Shown piece by piece: positions 10,450 to 22,882 of a DNA stretch of 64,000 bases (positions are counted from its first letter, which is position 1; each line of letters starts with the position of its first letter). The translations under genes were made by a program, and so were the position numbers. Source of the DNA: Apophysomyces variabilis (Eukaryota; Mucoromycota; Mucoromycetes; Mucorales; Mucoraceae); assembly GCA_002749535.1 (NCBI GenBank), contig MZZL01000403.1, positions 954,209 to 1,018,208 of the forward strand. Reading direction: 5' to 3'. Below the pieces are notes generated by a model. That model did not search any database. It was given only the letters and a program-made list of their open reading frames with translations, and had not been told where the DNA came from.

Positions 10450-12070
10450 TTACGCCTTGTGTCTTTCTTGTTTGTACTTTTGTAAAACGATATCCACCAT
10501 AGGACCGCTCAATCCCAGATAGTTGGCGGGATCGCAAAGGCTCTCCAGCGCCTCATCGGATAAAACGGCCGTAATTTCCTTATCTTCCTTCAGTAAGTCT
10601 ACCAACATCCTGTCCTCTTTCAACGCGCGTCGACAGTAGTCATAGACCAAGTCATGGGCAGTTTGTCTTCCAAGCTTTGGTCCGAGACCCATCATGACCG
10701 CTTCGGATACGATCAAACCCTTGGTAAGAGCCAAATTCTGTGCCATGCGTTCTGGATGGACTTGAAGACCTGCCATGAGTGTTTTCGTTTGGTTAAGAGC
10801 ACCAGCAGTTAGCACAAAGGCTTCAGGTAGAACGATCCATTCTATCCTTACGAAATGAGCACAGTGATATAACAAGTTGATTTGTTTTCTTGTTTACCTA
10901 TTTCCCACGGACCGGTGGAACGCTCATGGTCCTCCACCATGGCGTCCATCAATGCTGCCGAGTGTTGGCGTACGGTGGCAGCCAATGCATGAATGTAAAC
11001 ACAGCTGATAGGGTTAAATTTGTTTGGCATGGTGGAACTTGATCCTCGATGAGGAACATAGGGTTCAGAAACCTCTCCGACTTCCGTTTGCATCATAAGC
11101 TTTACAAAAAAGAAGGCCGCTGATGCATCAGAACGATCCTATCCGACTAGCCCCAACAAGGATATACGTTACCTTGATGTCCGTAGCATTCTTAGAGAGA
11201 GTTCCACACAGGATGCCCAGAAACGCACCCACTTCAGCAATGCGATCTCGCTCCGTATGCCATGCTATTTCAGGCTGAGCAAGACCGAGCTCACGGGCTA
11301 ACCCAGCCTGACATTCCAGAGCCACATTTGCATCCAACGTAGCAAGCGTACCTGCCGCTCCACTGAATTCAACTGTCAAGACCCGTTTCCGCAATTCAGC
11401 CAGTCTCTCCTTGTGTCTTTGCAAAGTAGCTAACAGTCGAGCCATCTTGAAACCGAAACTTATAGGCACGGCTTGCTGAAGGTTACTTCTAGCCGCCACT
11501 AATCACGAGTCATGCATATGTCAATCTCCTTGTGTTTCATATGACGGATGTCATCCTATTCTTCACTTACTCGGTGTCAAGCGGTGTTCTTCTGCCAAGC
11601 GAGCAACGCTAGCCATGATATGTTCCAAATCGGCCTCTATCACGTCGAGGGAGGCACGGATAGCCAGTACTGTGGCGGAGTCAGTGACATCTTGGGTGGT
11701 TGCGCCCCAATGAACCCATTCTCCGAGGCCGTCGCGGCATAGGCCAACGATTTGTTGTACAACTCCCAAAACGGGGTAACCAATAAGTTCTGTCTTCTGC
11801 TTGAGCTTGTCAAAGTCGATATTCTCGATCTTTGCCTTGTTGATGATCTCGTCTCGCGCTTCCGCGGGAATGATGCCCAGCTTTGCTTGAGCATTGGCAA
11901 GGGCGACTTCCCATTCGAGATAGAAGCCTGTACGAGCTTCATCGGACCACAGATCTACATGGAAAAGGATAAGACAAACAGATCTTTTCAAGAAGTGTTT
12001 ATGGCAGACCTCGCATCTGGGCTGTGCCAAAGATGTCTTTGAAGATATGCGAGTTCACGACGCTGGACAT
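10450..12070 (-). CDS. fumarase/aspartase-superfamily lyase, PcaB-like
   Basis: Five exons: 12070-12010, 11954-11571, 11498-11173, 11099-10898, 10841-10450, about 455 aa. The superfamily signature is clear (GSSTMPNKFNP), as are GEWVHWGATTQDVTDSA and the N-terminal WSDEAR...WEVALANAQAKLGIIPAEA. MVEDHERSTGPWEIEW closely follows the DHERATGPW.xEW pattern of bacterial 3-carboxy-cis,cis-muconate cycloisomerases (PcaB) and relatives, not fungal Ade13 (which has SSAMAYKRNP). The family performs beta-elimination or addition on fumarate-type or muconate substrates. The true substrate here is unknown. It is probably cytosolic, since no targeting peptide is visible. The donor after exon 1 (GTCTGC) is weak but the phase is right. 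The neighbouring VOC gene on the same strand may share metabolic logic, but this is not shown. Confidence 0.85.
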
Positions 12071-12576
12071 AGTGGGAAAAACTGGTGGGATGAAGAGCAA
12101 AGCAAAAGAAACAGCCACAATTTGATCTTCTTATATAGTAAGATACAAGAGCCAACAAGACTTTTGCCTGTTTCATGGGACAAATATCTTCCGAATGAGC
12201 AGTTAGCCAAAGTCGCATAAGCCTGTACGCTTATCAGATCCAATGTACAATTGCATCGAAGGTCTCTCCATTTTTCTCATGCGGAGAAAGCGATAAAAAA
12301 ACAATTTAAGAGTAATGAAATGGATACGATTATCAAGCTTTGTTTCCGGCATGCGGTGAATAGTAGCCAATGAATGCAGTCAATGACATCGTTAGTGTAC
12401 TTTTTTTTTTACGTTATCATTAAAGAGAAGGAGGCATAGCCCTTGTACTATGGAAAGAAGGCTAGAGAAAGGAAAGTCCGGGTGAGAGAGAGGGTAATTC
12501 CCTTTTTTTATTTTAGGCCTGTCTAATCTTTGTTGTGTCCGCATGTAACGCGTAAAAGTATATGCACGGGAAAAAG
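12071..12576. other. intergenic between lyase and VOC gene
   Basis: About 500 bp with poly-T/A runs (around 12410) serves as promoter of the lyase and 3' flank of the VOC gene. No gene is seen. Confidence 0.4.
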
Positions 12577-13096
12577 TTACTCCTCGCGGTAGTTGGAAAC
12601 TTCGATTAAGTGACCATCAGGATCATAAGTGTAAATGGAGTGAATCGGTCCCCGTGCACCGGTACGTTTGACGACATCCTTTTCAACAATGATTTGTTGA
12701 TTGGCTTCCCAATGTTTCTTAAACTCTTCTACAGGCTGATCCGTTATAAGACAGAAATCGGCTGTACCACATCCAGGATTAGTAGCCATTGGTACGACCT
12801 TTGCCCCTTGTTGATGCAAATTAATCTTCTGGTCACCAAAAGTCAATGCAAAGCGCTCTATCTCCGGAGCGGCAGGTGAACGAAATCTTTCAACTTTCAT
12901 GCCCCTGGAATATTTTTAGTTTAAAAAATTTCAACAAGGCGCCTGAATGTATAGACGGAGAAGAAATTACTTACAGCATGGTTTCGTACCACTTGCACGA
13001 CCTCTCCATGTTCGAGACCGTCACCACAAGATGATCAAGAGCTTTTATTCTGGGACGAAACGTAGACTTGAATCGACGAGCAATAGACAACATCAT
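12577..13096 (-). CDS. VOC/glyoxalase-domain protein, GLOD5-like
   Basis: Two exons: 13096-12975 and 12904-12577, joined over a 70-nt intron to give about 150 aa. After a basic N-terminus (MMLSIARRFKSTFRPR) come LDHLVVTVSNMERSCKWYE, FGDQKINLHQQG, DFCLIT and RTGARGPIHSIYTYDPDGHLIEVSNY. This matches single-domain glyoxalase-domain-containing protein 5-type VOC proteins. The H/E metal-ligand pattern is visible (LDHLV, NLHQ, LIEV). VOC proteins handle small electrophiles or isomerise and cleave small substrates; the GLOD5 reaction is not established. The first 16 residues (Arg/Lys/Ser, no acids) look like a mitochondrial presequence, which is inference. Confidence 0.88.
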
Positions 13097-14891
13097 GGTC
13101 TAGAAAAGTCTTGGAGAAGAAAAGGATAAAGAGATAAATAAAAAGAATGCGTTGATGGCGACATATTTATTTCTTTTCATGTGCCACATTGAGCCTATCC
13201 TTCAGAACTCTTGGCGGGAATTGAAAATTATCAGACGCAATCTGTGCTCATACTTCACTTTCATTCACATTGCATCAATCACATGAAAGTTTCTTGTCTG
13301 CTTTACACGAATAATTCCCGCAGATTCACAACATATCAAGCAATAGTACAATTCCAATACAACAATTCAATTTTCCCTCGATTGGCTTCAATACTTCAGT
13401 CATTAAGAACAATTTGCTGCCTGCAAATTACGAAAAGGTCATTTGTCTCATGACTTCCTTCAAAAATGTGGAATTGAGAAAAAAAAAGTATCCGTGATGG
13501 GAATGGCCGTGTTATTGCTTGTCAACCGTTTTAGTCTTCCTTCATCTTGTATTTCGCGGCTCGTGTGATGGTACTATACCACATTGATAGGGGAAAAACT
13601 GCACAAACCTCTATATCGCCTTCCAAAGTTTGTCATGTATTGTGAAGAGCAAAATTAGTTAGTAAATAATCTTTATTGTTTTATTCAAACACAGTGTTTT
13701 GCCCCTGAAAACCGGATTGTGACCTTGGGTAATGTTTAAGTCTCCTTTTCCATTAACAACTTTTAGTAGCGGGCAGGAACATCTTGCTTGTTTGCCCTTT
13801 TGTTTTAATCTTAGATCCGTAAACCGGGACTGGAGAGACAATATATCCCGCTCTTCATTCGGAAAATTAAGATTACAGTCTACGTAAATGCTTCGAAAAT
13901 ACCACAATTTTACTTCAACTGTATTTTGTACTGCTTATATGAACCAAATATAGGCTTTCTCTCTTCTTTCTCTTACTTTGGCGCTTTGCACTCCCTAGCC
14001 ACCCGCTCCTTTTCATGTAGGATGGATGAGAAATCGTGCGGGGTGTCTTCAGGGGAGAGAAGTAACAAACGCACTTGACATCTTCTGAAAGCGGTTAGTA
14101 AGGAGTCTTGAAAGACGGTCAATTCTCCTCAGTGGATATTCAGCAGACGTTACATTGGAAATAAATTAGGTGCTAGTAATTCCAATATAACCTAACTTTG
14201 AAAAGTAGAATAGATCTATTCAAATAACGTACGATTTACTTTCCCTCCTACTGCAATATGACGTTGCGGATTTACTGCTCATGATCACGTTTGCTTTCTT
14301 GGATGATATCATTTGATTTAGCTCATCTTGTCCCTTGCGGCTCAATAACATCATACCATTACAACTATCAGAGAGCTATCTTTCACATTGAAGAAAGTCT
14401 TGTATAATCTGATTCATCCCACATTCTACGAGGTAACATGATCTCTATATTTCCAGTCAAGAGAAAATAGGCTTGGTGTACATACTGCATTGTTTGAAGT
14501 TAACCTTATATTGACCAGATTAAAATATGTCTGTACCGATAGATGTGGACCCTGCTATAAATTCGGGTGTAACAATAGTGATCCTTGAATGTAACTGGTT
14601 TGAATAGCACATATCTTAAAATGCTTTATCAGTATGTCCTTTGCGTCTTCGTAGTACTAAACATGATGTACATAACCAGGTTCCGTTCATCATGCTTCGC
14701 CGTCACTGCCATGTATTGCTTCATTTCAGCAAAACTCTGAGTAAGACGCGCTCTCTGACTATCATGTACATGTGAACCAAAAGTATGCTAAAGCTATGAC
14801 TATGTTCCCTTTCCGTTATGACCCATTCGACACCAGTCCTTTATAATAGTTGAGTGTATTAAACAATACATTGGCTCTATAAGATGAGTTT
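13097..14891. other. intergenic, 1.8 kb, nothing recognised
   Basis: There are only short open frames with no motif or splice support. The region is AT-rich with an A-run near 13480. Confidence 0.5.
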
Positions 14892-16165
14892 CTAATTGAG
14901 CGTCTTTTCTCGCGCAATTAGCCGTAGCTTAAACGAGGCGTAAAATATAAGTGTAAGATAGGACGCGACATAGTCCTTGATCATGTACATGATACCTTGG
15001 TTAAAGAATCCTTTTATGATTTGTGCTCGCATGCCCTTCGTATAAGTGAACTTTATTAATCTTGCTTCATCCCTTTGAATCAATGAACTTACCTTGTAAA
15101 TACCCACCACACCGTCTCTCTTGATGGTGTCTTTCAGGATGTCCCGCATACCCTTCTTCGATTTTTCTGTAACAGGTGCTTTGCCCTTTTCATCTCCCTT
15201 CGATGAAGCAACCATGCTCGTTCGCACAAAGATGAATGGATAGGTAACCATGGTTGCAATACTTTTTGCGATAGCTGAGATGAAGAAGACTTCCAAGGAG
15301 GACAGGCCCGATTTTCGGTTGGCTCGCATATAGAATGCCTTGAATTTTTCGAACACGAAATAGGTGATCGATGGATTCGTTACTAAGATCATCGACGCAC
15401 GGTAACCTTTGTTTCCACAGGCAAATCATGTTAGCGACTTCCAATGATACTCTTTCTTCCTCGCCCTTTTCCTTTCTCTAGCACACTCTCTCATCTTCTT
15501 TCGCCTGTACCTGTCCAAAATCCAGAAACACCTCTTTCGGCATGAATTTCGCGAACCGTCTCGAAGAACCCCTTGCGTTTCTCCTGCTTTCCCGCTGTCT
15601 GCAGACGTGTGGTAACGTTGGATACAGGTGTTGTGAACAGTCGAGAGATCAACGCAGCTTCTGCGCCTAAAAAGAGTTCTTGCGCAATATTCAGTTGAGC
15701 GGTTCTGCCGAGAGACTGATTGAATTTTTCTTGGACATTTCGCAGGGCCGTATAACAGTAAAAATAAATAAAACTCGACAAGACGGTGGCCAGCGTATCT
15801 GCTCCCAAACCCGCATAAAGTCCACGCACGCCTCCCTCCGTCTCGTAGATCTCGAGAATGGTCTCGATCAAACCAGATTTTTCATTCTCAGCTCCCTTCT
15901 TTTTAACAGCATCGAGCTGGAGTCGTGTGGTGGAACTACAAAGCCCAGTTTAGAAATTCTCGTATATAGATTAAAAGTACTGGAATCCTTCGCATGCGTT
16001 GACCATGAGAGATCTTTCTGGCAAACCGCAAACTTACATGTCCAACGGGTAGATGAATAAATTGGCAAAGGTCGATCCCACTGCACCCGAGATGGCATGA
16101 CCAAGAGGTGGCAACTTATACTCTTCCAAAGGGATAATATCCACTTGCTTCGTCGTGTCTGCCAT
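14892..16165 (-). CDS. mitochondrial-carrier-family protein, peroxisomal nucleotide carrier type
   Basis: Exons: 16165-16038, 15935-15511, 15406-15093, 15035-14892, about 336 aa, with three carrier repeats. Signature fragments are YPLDISTTRLQ (repeat 1, PxD..TTRLQ), TTPVSNVTTRLQT (repeat 2) and VTYPFIFVRTSM (repeat 3), plus the paired GLYAGLGADT, GFWTGYRASMIL and GIYKGMRAQII elements. LSPL-type N-terminus (PLEEYKLPPLGHAISGAVG), FISAIAKSIATMVTYP and overall length are closest to PMP47/PMP34/Ant1 peroxisomal ATP-ADP-AMP carriers. Such carriers supply ATP for peroxisomal fatty-acid activation. Assignment to peroxisomes rather than mitochondria is inference by family resemblance. The acceptor before repeat 3 is AAAG and the last intron ends CGAAG. 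Confidence 0.82.
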
Positions 16166-17402
16166 GCCAGTGGAAGGTTTAAAAGAAAAAAAAAGCAAAT
16201 TGTGGGGAAAAGGAATGTGACAAAAAAAAAAGGTTGTGTTTCCATGACACACTTTCACATGTCAAACAGATTGCATAAACTTTTTTGTACGATATCAGGG
16301 AATGAAATTCTCTTCTAGGGATAAAGAAGTCTATGGAGCAACTGCTTGTTGTATACCAATATGACTATGGCAAGTTGTACATGAAATCGTACTTCTTTCG
16401 TTGTCGCAAGACTTGTGCTCTATTATAACGGAGATCAATTGGTACAAACTGGCGGGAAGAAAAAAAAAAGTTAAGAACGAAGATTGAAAGGAGAAGGGAG
16501 AAAGAACGAACGCCAAACGCGACGAACACCTTGCTTACAAACCCAGTTGCAGGAATATCGGACTAAGTCCTAACATTGACACCCGTGCGCAGTGCTTAAT
16601 GAAACGATCTTGCACAAAGCGACGTTAGAGGTATCTATGTATATATACCTGCAATTACTCCCTGGCTGTTGTCAGATTCTGCGACGCCTGCCCCCCCCCC
16701 TTGATGATCATTCAGAATGGTAGTCTATGTTTTTACCGTCTGTTAGGTGAAGATAAGGCAATGCAGGCTGTCAGTTAATCCTATCCGGGTAATGGACAAT
16801 GCAGCTCTCCCATTCACAGAAACACGTGGCAAATCTGCTCCACAAAAGGATAGCATGTGTCGAATGGGACACAATGTTACGCACACGGATGACAGGAGAG
16901 AAAGGCCGACTTGTATCATTCAATTTCAAAATTTGTGTGCTTGTGTATGCGTAACTAAGCGAGTGACAAGCCTGAAGGCAAATCGAAAAATGAATACTTA
17001 GATCTGTCATCTTTCCTTGAAATATAACTGAAGGGATAGTTATCGTATTTACAGAAGTATCCCAAGGTACGATAGCATACATGGATAACTTGCGATATTT
17101 TCCCTCAGCATCCTGTTATCGTACATTCATCTCAACAAGCAATATGCCCGATCTCGAACTTTATACATTAAAGGGGACAAGTCTTGTTTTTTCTTGTTAA
17201 TGCTTTTGTTATTGCTTACAGTAATATAACCAATAATAACAAGCTGAAGTAAAGATTGGGCAATGGAGAGATTAGCGATGTTTGCCACTTAGAAACATCG
17301 AACAAAGTTTTATACAAACTTAATTACCAGATTATTTGTCACTTTGGTTTGCTATTGAGAAGCAAAAATAATAGAAAGCAGACATGGAGCTAAAAATCAT
17401 TT
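16166..17402. other. intergenic between carrier and forkhead genes
   Basis: No supported gene. It contains a run of ten C at 16691-16700 and A-rich tracts near 16185 and 16460 in the carrier promoter. Confidence 0.45.
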
Positions 17403-18355
17403 TTAGTTGAGTAAGTTGTGTATCTGCATGATAGAGGATGGGGAGGATGATGTGGTTGTTTCAGTACAAGAAGGTAAGGGATTTGTTGAATGCGGTGGAG
17501 ATACGGTCATTGGTGATAAGTGTTGCGGTGTTGGTGATGACTGTTGTGATTGTTGTTGTTGCTTTTGGACTACTGGTTTTGAGTCCTCTGAATCGGCTTT
17601 TGATTTGTTCTTTGAGAATCTTCGTCGCATGGATGAGGAACTTCCTCGAGCGAAAGCTCCATCCTTGAATCTTGCCATATGGTTGGGGTCAATGGTCCAG
17701 TAACCGCCTTTTCCATGACATACTGCATCCTTTAATTCCGACTTGGGTACTTTACGAAAGCATTTGTTCAAGGATAAATTATGGCGGATGGTATTCTAGA
17801 GTTATCACCACGGTTAAAGAAGTTCTCGAGCAACGGCGAAGAAATGTCTTTTTTTTTCTTTTTTCCTTTCGTCTTTTTATTTCTTCTCTTCTCTTCTCTT
17901 TTCTTTTCTTTTTCTTTTACCTGCCATCCCGTATCTTCCGCATTATATAGTGCTGGGTATTTTTTTTCAATCCAACTGTATATATCACGCAGAGTCATTC
18001 GTTCATTTTCTGATTCTAGTATGGCCTGTGCAATCAGTGACGAGTAGGAAAATGGAGGCCGCCGTCTTTTCCTAGGTTGGCGTGTCAAATTAGGCGACAT
18101 GGGAATGAATGATTCTGATATTATGTGTTGGTGTAATTGTTGTTGTTGTTCTTCTATTCGATACTGCTTAACCGATCCAACGATGTATGGGTGACGCATG
18201 ACAACTGGTATTGGTGGAAGGTATCCATTAGGTTTGTCATCAGTATCATCCTCTGGCATTGCGCTCGTTTGGAAGTAATGGAAGCTATTGCTATGTGCTA
18301 GCCACCGCAAAGTTGCGTTATCGTTGGAAAGTGAAGCTGAGGTATCGCTTAGCAT
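17403..18355 (-). CDS. forkhead transcription factor
   Basis: Two exons: 18355-17921 and 17795-17403, about 276 aa. The winged-helix domain (residues about 98-195) reads [15 protein letters not shown]...[15 protein letters not shown], then across the intron [25 protein letters not shown]. The intron falls directly before the recognition helix (W-Q | NTIRHNLS) and is 125 nt, with a long CT-rich tract (GA on the coding strand) at 17848-17920. The C-terminus is low-complexity Gln/Ser/Thr/Pro ([15 protein letters not shown]...), a plausible activation or interaction region. A basic stretch RQPRKRRR precedes the domain (NLS-like). Fungal forkheads regulate cell cycle, morphology or stress; which one this is cannot be told. 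Confidence 0.93.
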
Positions 18356-20849
18356 TTGCGGGAGGAAAAAAGATGTACTTTGCCGTAGGTCTCGTGACTG
18401 AGCGGAACCGTTACTTTTTTTTTTTCTGAACGTTAAAAATTTCGCGCGTTCAGGGGAAAACAGTAGGATAGTTGGCGGACCCTCACCTTATTAAGTATGG
18501 TATGTCACAGCCGCGTAAGGAAACTATGGAAGATCCTAGATACTAACTCATCTATTCTATCAAATCTCGATAGCGTTTTATGGCAATCAAGCTCCCGCAA
18601 GAAGTAATTTTTTGGATTGAAGGGTAAATGAAAGCAGATCGGATTTCCATGCAGTATGTTCAACTGATATGGTTGCGCGAGATCCTAATTCTTTTTTTTT
18701 TGGCACCCTCCTGAAAAAAGAAAATAGACATATTATCACTTGAGCTTTTCTCCTTGCTGACAGCACGACTTAAACTCCATGCCGTATCGGCTATTGGTGG
18801 GAGGCTAAAGACAGCCGCATGACACATGTATTTTTCTCGGTCCTATCCAGGGTTATCTAATCAGTTAAAACCTTACCGGTAAAATTGATGCTCCATCTCA
18901 TGGTAGAAGCCAGAGTTTCATTGTTAAGTTTGGGATGTTACTTTCATAATAAGACGGATAGTTTAACATTTGTGTAAAGCCTCTCCTCCTTTTCTACTTT
19001 CGAACCTCATATTGACATTCACTGTACTATAGCTTTATTGAAAATACACAAAGCCGAAATCTGTCTGATTAATGCCCCTTAAACAATGTGCGAGCTGAAT
19101 CCAATGCAAGGATATGAAGTTTATCGCGTACAGATCATACGATATAATCAATTCTATGTGCATTTCTACATGCAATTCTGTTTTTTCACTTTTGGATCGA
19201 AAAGTCTTGATAGCTAATAGTTAGGGAATATCAGAATCTATTAGCAAAAGTTGGTCCGAATGCTGCTGTATTTGTTACTTTCAGGTATTTGTCAATTGTC
19301 GGTGTCAAGGAAGCACATTGACAGCATACGGAGAAACCATAAGTCCGCCATGATGTGTTTACTCCGAGAATTTGTTGATTTAAACGCTGTTACTAATTAC
19401 GACAAATAAACACATCAAGATCTCGTCATATGTGGGAGGTGAGGGGATGACGGTAGTAATTTCTCCTGGTAATACCTGCAATATGTTTTCTATTTGCGGT
19501 TTAGTTCCCGTGCTGTTTGCCTCAGTTATTCCGGAAAATTCAGTTTGCTAAGCCTAGAATGAAAGTTGGCCGTATCTGGTCTGTCCCTTATTTTAGTTTC
19601 CCGGTATTAGACAAAGAAAGTCTCCAAACGTGGTCAAGCATTGTTCACAGAGTAACGGTAACCTTGTGCGAATTCCTTGTCAGATTTCAATGTCGTTGTC
19701 TCTAAAGTGTCTTGTTCCAAAAGCTAGAATCTTATTGTCCGTAAATTGAAAGCAGATCCCAAAATCAATATCCAGTATTGTTGTTCTAACGTAGCTGTAA
19801 CTTTCTACGATGTACAAGCGCATTTCTTTTTCTTGCCTTTTGGGGCCAAACCAATTCACTAAGGGATCCAGAAAATGACATATGTTTGTGCATCACTCAG
19901 TTTAGATAAACGACTTCATTCTCAAGTCAATAACACCAGATAATGCCTCTTTAAAAAGAAGCAGGTACTCCTTGTCACAATTTCCCAAATTGCATAAACT
20001 TAACATATGTTGTACAAAACAAAAAATAAATAGAAATCTCAATGGCAAGTCAGGAGCCAGGATTGACTGTAAAAAGTGTGTAAGTGGACCAATGAATAGT
20101 ACTGTTTATTGCATGGATAATTTGCGCAGTTTAGGGCAACAGAGGGCGCTGATAGAAAAAAGAAATTTACCTCAACCGGACATAACATAGATAAGGGAAT
20201 TGTGAGAATATCACTTGTCTAACAAATGGTTTGTTGCTCATCTTGCTAAGGGGATAACAAAAACTAAGGCAAGATAGAGAAATAAGTCATCAGAAGCTTA
20301 TACCGCGCTACACCGAGTCACGGATATGACACATTGATTTAGCCGAGTTGATACCTTTGGCATACTACATGACGATTTTGGCATAATCATAGACTGTGCT
20401 TTGAAATACCATCAGCTGCAGTGACCTTGCTTATGTCTTTTCTCATGCATGCATGTCAACCTAGAGATACTGCTTCATAAACGCGAGTATAAGCAAATAC
20501 GAACTAATCTGGCAAGTGCAGAATTTATCTATACTCACAGCCAGCAGCTTATCACATCACTCTCTTCTTCTATCTATTTGCTACACTTGCTAACCATTGC
20601 TGCCTTTCCCGTTTATTGAAACGTGCCTATTTGCTCTAAATATCCCCTGTAAAAAAACTTGATGATATGTTTTTCATCATTCAAAAAGGAGCTAAGGGCG
20701 TCAGGCATCTGCCAATGTCGTTTATTACCAATGAATCTCAAATTCGGTTCCGTTAAATTGAAATGAGAGAATTTCGTCGATAGTTAAGCTTGTATGTATA
20801 TATTATCACTGAAATGGAGCGCCAGTGCAACTTCTGCTGTTCTTTGCGC

Positions 20850-20877
20850 TTATATATATATATATATATACATATAT
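20850..20877. repeat. (TA)n microsatellite
   Basis: Uninterrupted TA dinucleotides run for about 20 nt, followed by CATATAT. Confidence 0.95.
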
Positions 20878-21062
20878 TTCTTTTATTTTAATTACGCCTT
20901 GCGTTATGTAGCCTTCTCTTACAGTACTTCTTCCTTCCGTATATACGTATATTCACAAGTTCGTCTGGAAACCGCTGTGCAAATTGGTAGCTCCTAAACC
21001 GTGTCTTTGTCATGCGAGACCGATAAGAACTTGCTGATGTGGGAAGGTTTGGCGAAAGCAGG

Positions 21063-21452
21063 TTACAGAGCATGGTGGCATTCAAATGATGCAGCTTTAC
21101 TTGTAATCACATTCGTCTCATCCGTTGACTGTTTGTGCGCAATGTATTTTTTAGCTATTATGCTCATGCGTTCGGTTGATTCACATCCTGGGCAAACAGC
21201 AGGAGTAGAGCAAGTATTAGCGCTGCTTTCACGCTTGCTCTGTCTGGCACGTTCCTTAGCCATCTTGGAACTCTCAGTTTGAGCATCTGACTGATATTTC
21301 CTTTTGCTTCCAACTACCAATCCTTGTTTAACATGACGGACCGGTAATCGTGAGACAGAATCATTTTTACTTTCTCTTCCTTCAGAAGAATTGTTAGAAT
21401 GTCAGTCTGGATGACCGCTTCGGTCACAATCATTGCATAAACTTTCGCAAGC
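21063..21452 (-). pseudogene. decayed zinc-knuckle fragment, transposon-like
   Basis: Reading the minus strand, one frame gives CNDCDRSGHPD, then TGA, then HSNNSSEGRES...LPVRHVKQGLV and, further on, VCPGCESTERMS. CxxCxxxxGHxxx with the stop replacing the expected fourth ligand looks like a CCHC knuckle ruined by one substitution. The second CPGC cluster could be the next knuckle in decay. CCHC/CxxC arrays of this sort accompany transposon ORFs in fungi (family knowledge); the parent element is not identified. No downstream exons are found. Confidence 0.35.
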
Positions 21453-22882
21453 TATGGTAAGGTTAACAAAGAATATATTCCTTTTTACACAAAGAACACA
21501 CTTAGCTTGTTTGTTCTTGCTTTAGTTGGGACAGCTTCTTTTGCAATTCGAGGTTGTATGCTTTATTTCTTTCTTTTTCAATATATAGGTTCTTGCAGCA
21601 AATGCATTAAGAGACGGCATAAAGCACCATGGGAAATGGGTCCATATGTAGTATTTTTTATTAAGCGAAAATAGTACTTGAAGGAATCGATGTTTCCGAG
21701 TCCCGCTGCAGATTGTAACGTTGGTTCCAGTACACTGTATTCTACTTAATTAACAATATCGGGGACCCCAAATAGCTTGATAGGAATATTATAAACTAGG
21801 CAATAAAGTTTCAAATGACCCATCTCTCATTGCCAACCAGCACAAGTCATCCAATTGGCTGTCGTAGAAAATACATTTCAGCCGTGGCAGTTACCTTGCT
21901 ATAATCTGCCGCCTAATTGCTTGTCAAAGGACAGCAGCACTAGTTACTAGACATCGAAAGGTTGGCTCCATAATCGTTGTAGTGCGTGCCTGGATACAAA
22001 CATGAATACTAGTAGTCGGCATGGCGTTTTGGCTTCAACATAATAAGGTATAAGTTGTTTTATTTAGGGGTGCAAAACGTCGTTTTACTTATACCTCGCA
22101 GTCGACAACAGGATTTCGTTTTAGCATTTTCACAAGTTGGGCGACGCACACCTTCCCCGATATTTTGTCATGCCACTTTCAAACAGCAATAACCGTAAGA
22201 GTGGCTATCCTGTTAACGAGAGATTAAAGGAACTCTCAGAAGTAATTTATTTGAAAAAGTTAAAACCGTATCTAGCAAATTCAGTTGGCGCATTTTGGAA
22301 ACTGGGCTTGACGCTAACAAATCATATTAATTGTAGTATTATAAGAGTTCGAATTGAACCAATTTTACATACCTACCGGAAACTGACGACGCCATAACCA
22401 TCTCCCCACCAAGTAAATGCAAGATGCATATATAGATTTCAATTGGTGAGTAATAGAAGAAAAATAACACTCATTTAATGACACTTACTAAATATCGGGC
22501 GTAAAAGGCCTATCCACTTGACTCGTGAATCATTTTTTGCTTCTTTACTTGTAGCCTCTCAGATCGCCTTAAAGGAGCTCGGACGATTCTTCTCTTTGTC
22601 CTTGATTTTCGTAGGTTTCGAAATTATTTTACTTCCTGTCTATCCAGCGTGCCTAACTGTGATCCGCTCTGACCCAGTGTGACACACCCCTGTTTACGAT
22701 CGCTCTTTTCCAATCGGAAGTTTTCACTTAAATAAAATAGATATGATTGGAAGATATTGACTATATCGGATTTTCAAATTATTCCAAAGTTGACGTCGTA
22801 ATTGTTCGTGGCAGTAGATGTTGAAAGCACTGATTGCAACATTGGGACAGCATTAGTTTGATACGAAGCTCGATTGAAACTC

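Larger units (their letters stand above)
18356..22882. other. gene-poor region, 4.5 kb
   Basis: No intact gene can be supported. It contains a (TA)n microsatellite at 20850-20877, a T-run near 18690, and one decayed zinc-knuckle-like fragment at 21063-21452 (listed separately). Other open frames of 60-90 codons lack motifs and splice partners. Confidence 0.45.

Noticed and set aside
10450..12070. Assignment as adenylosuccinate lyase ADE13
   Set aside because: The signature loop GSSTMPNKFNP and DHERSTGPW fit PcaB-type enzymes; fungal Ade13 has an SSAMAYKRNP-type loop and different N-terminus.
13211..13907. Two 80-codon frames between the VOC and carrier genes
   Set aside because: No motif, and mixed low-complexity composition; they look like chance ORFs.
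22137..22397. 86-codon plus frame upstream of RSC9
   Set aside because: It is not in frame with or spliceable to the ARID exon, and no recognisable feature.
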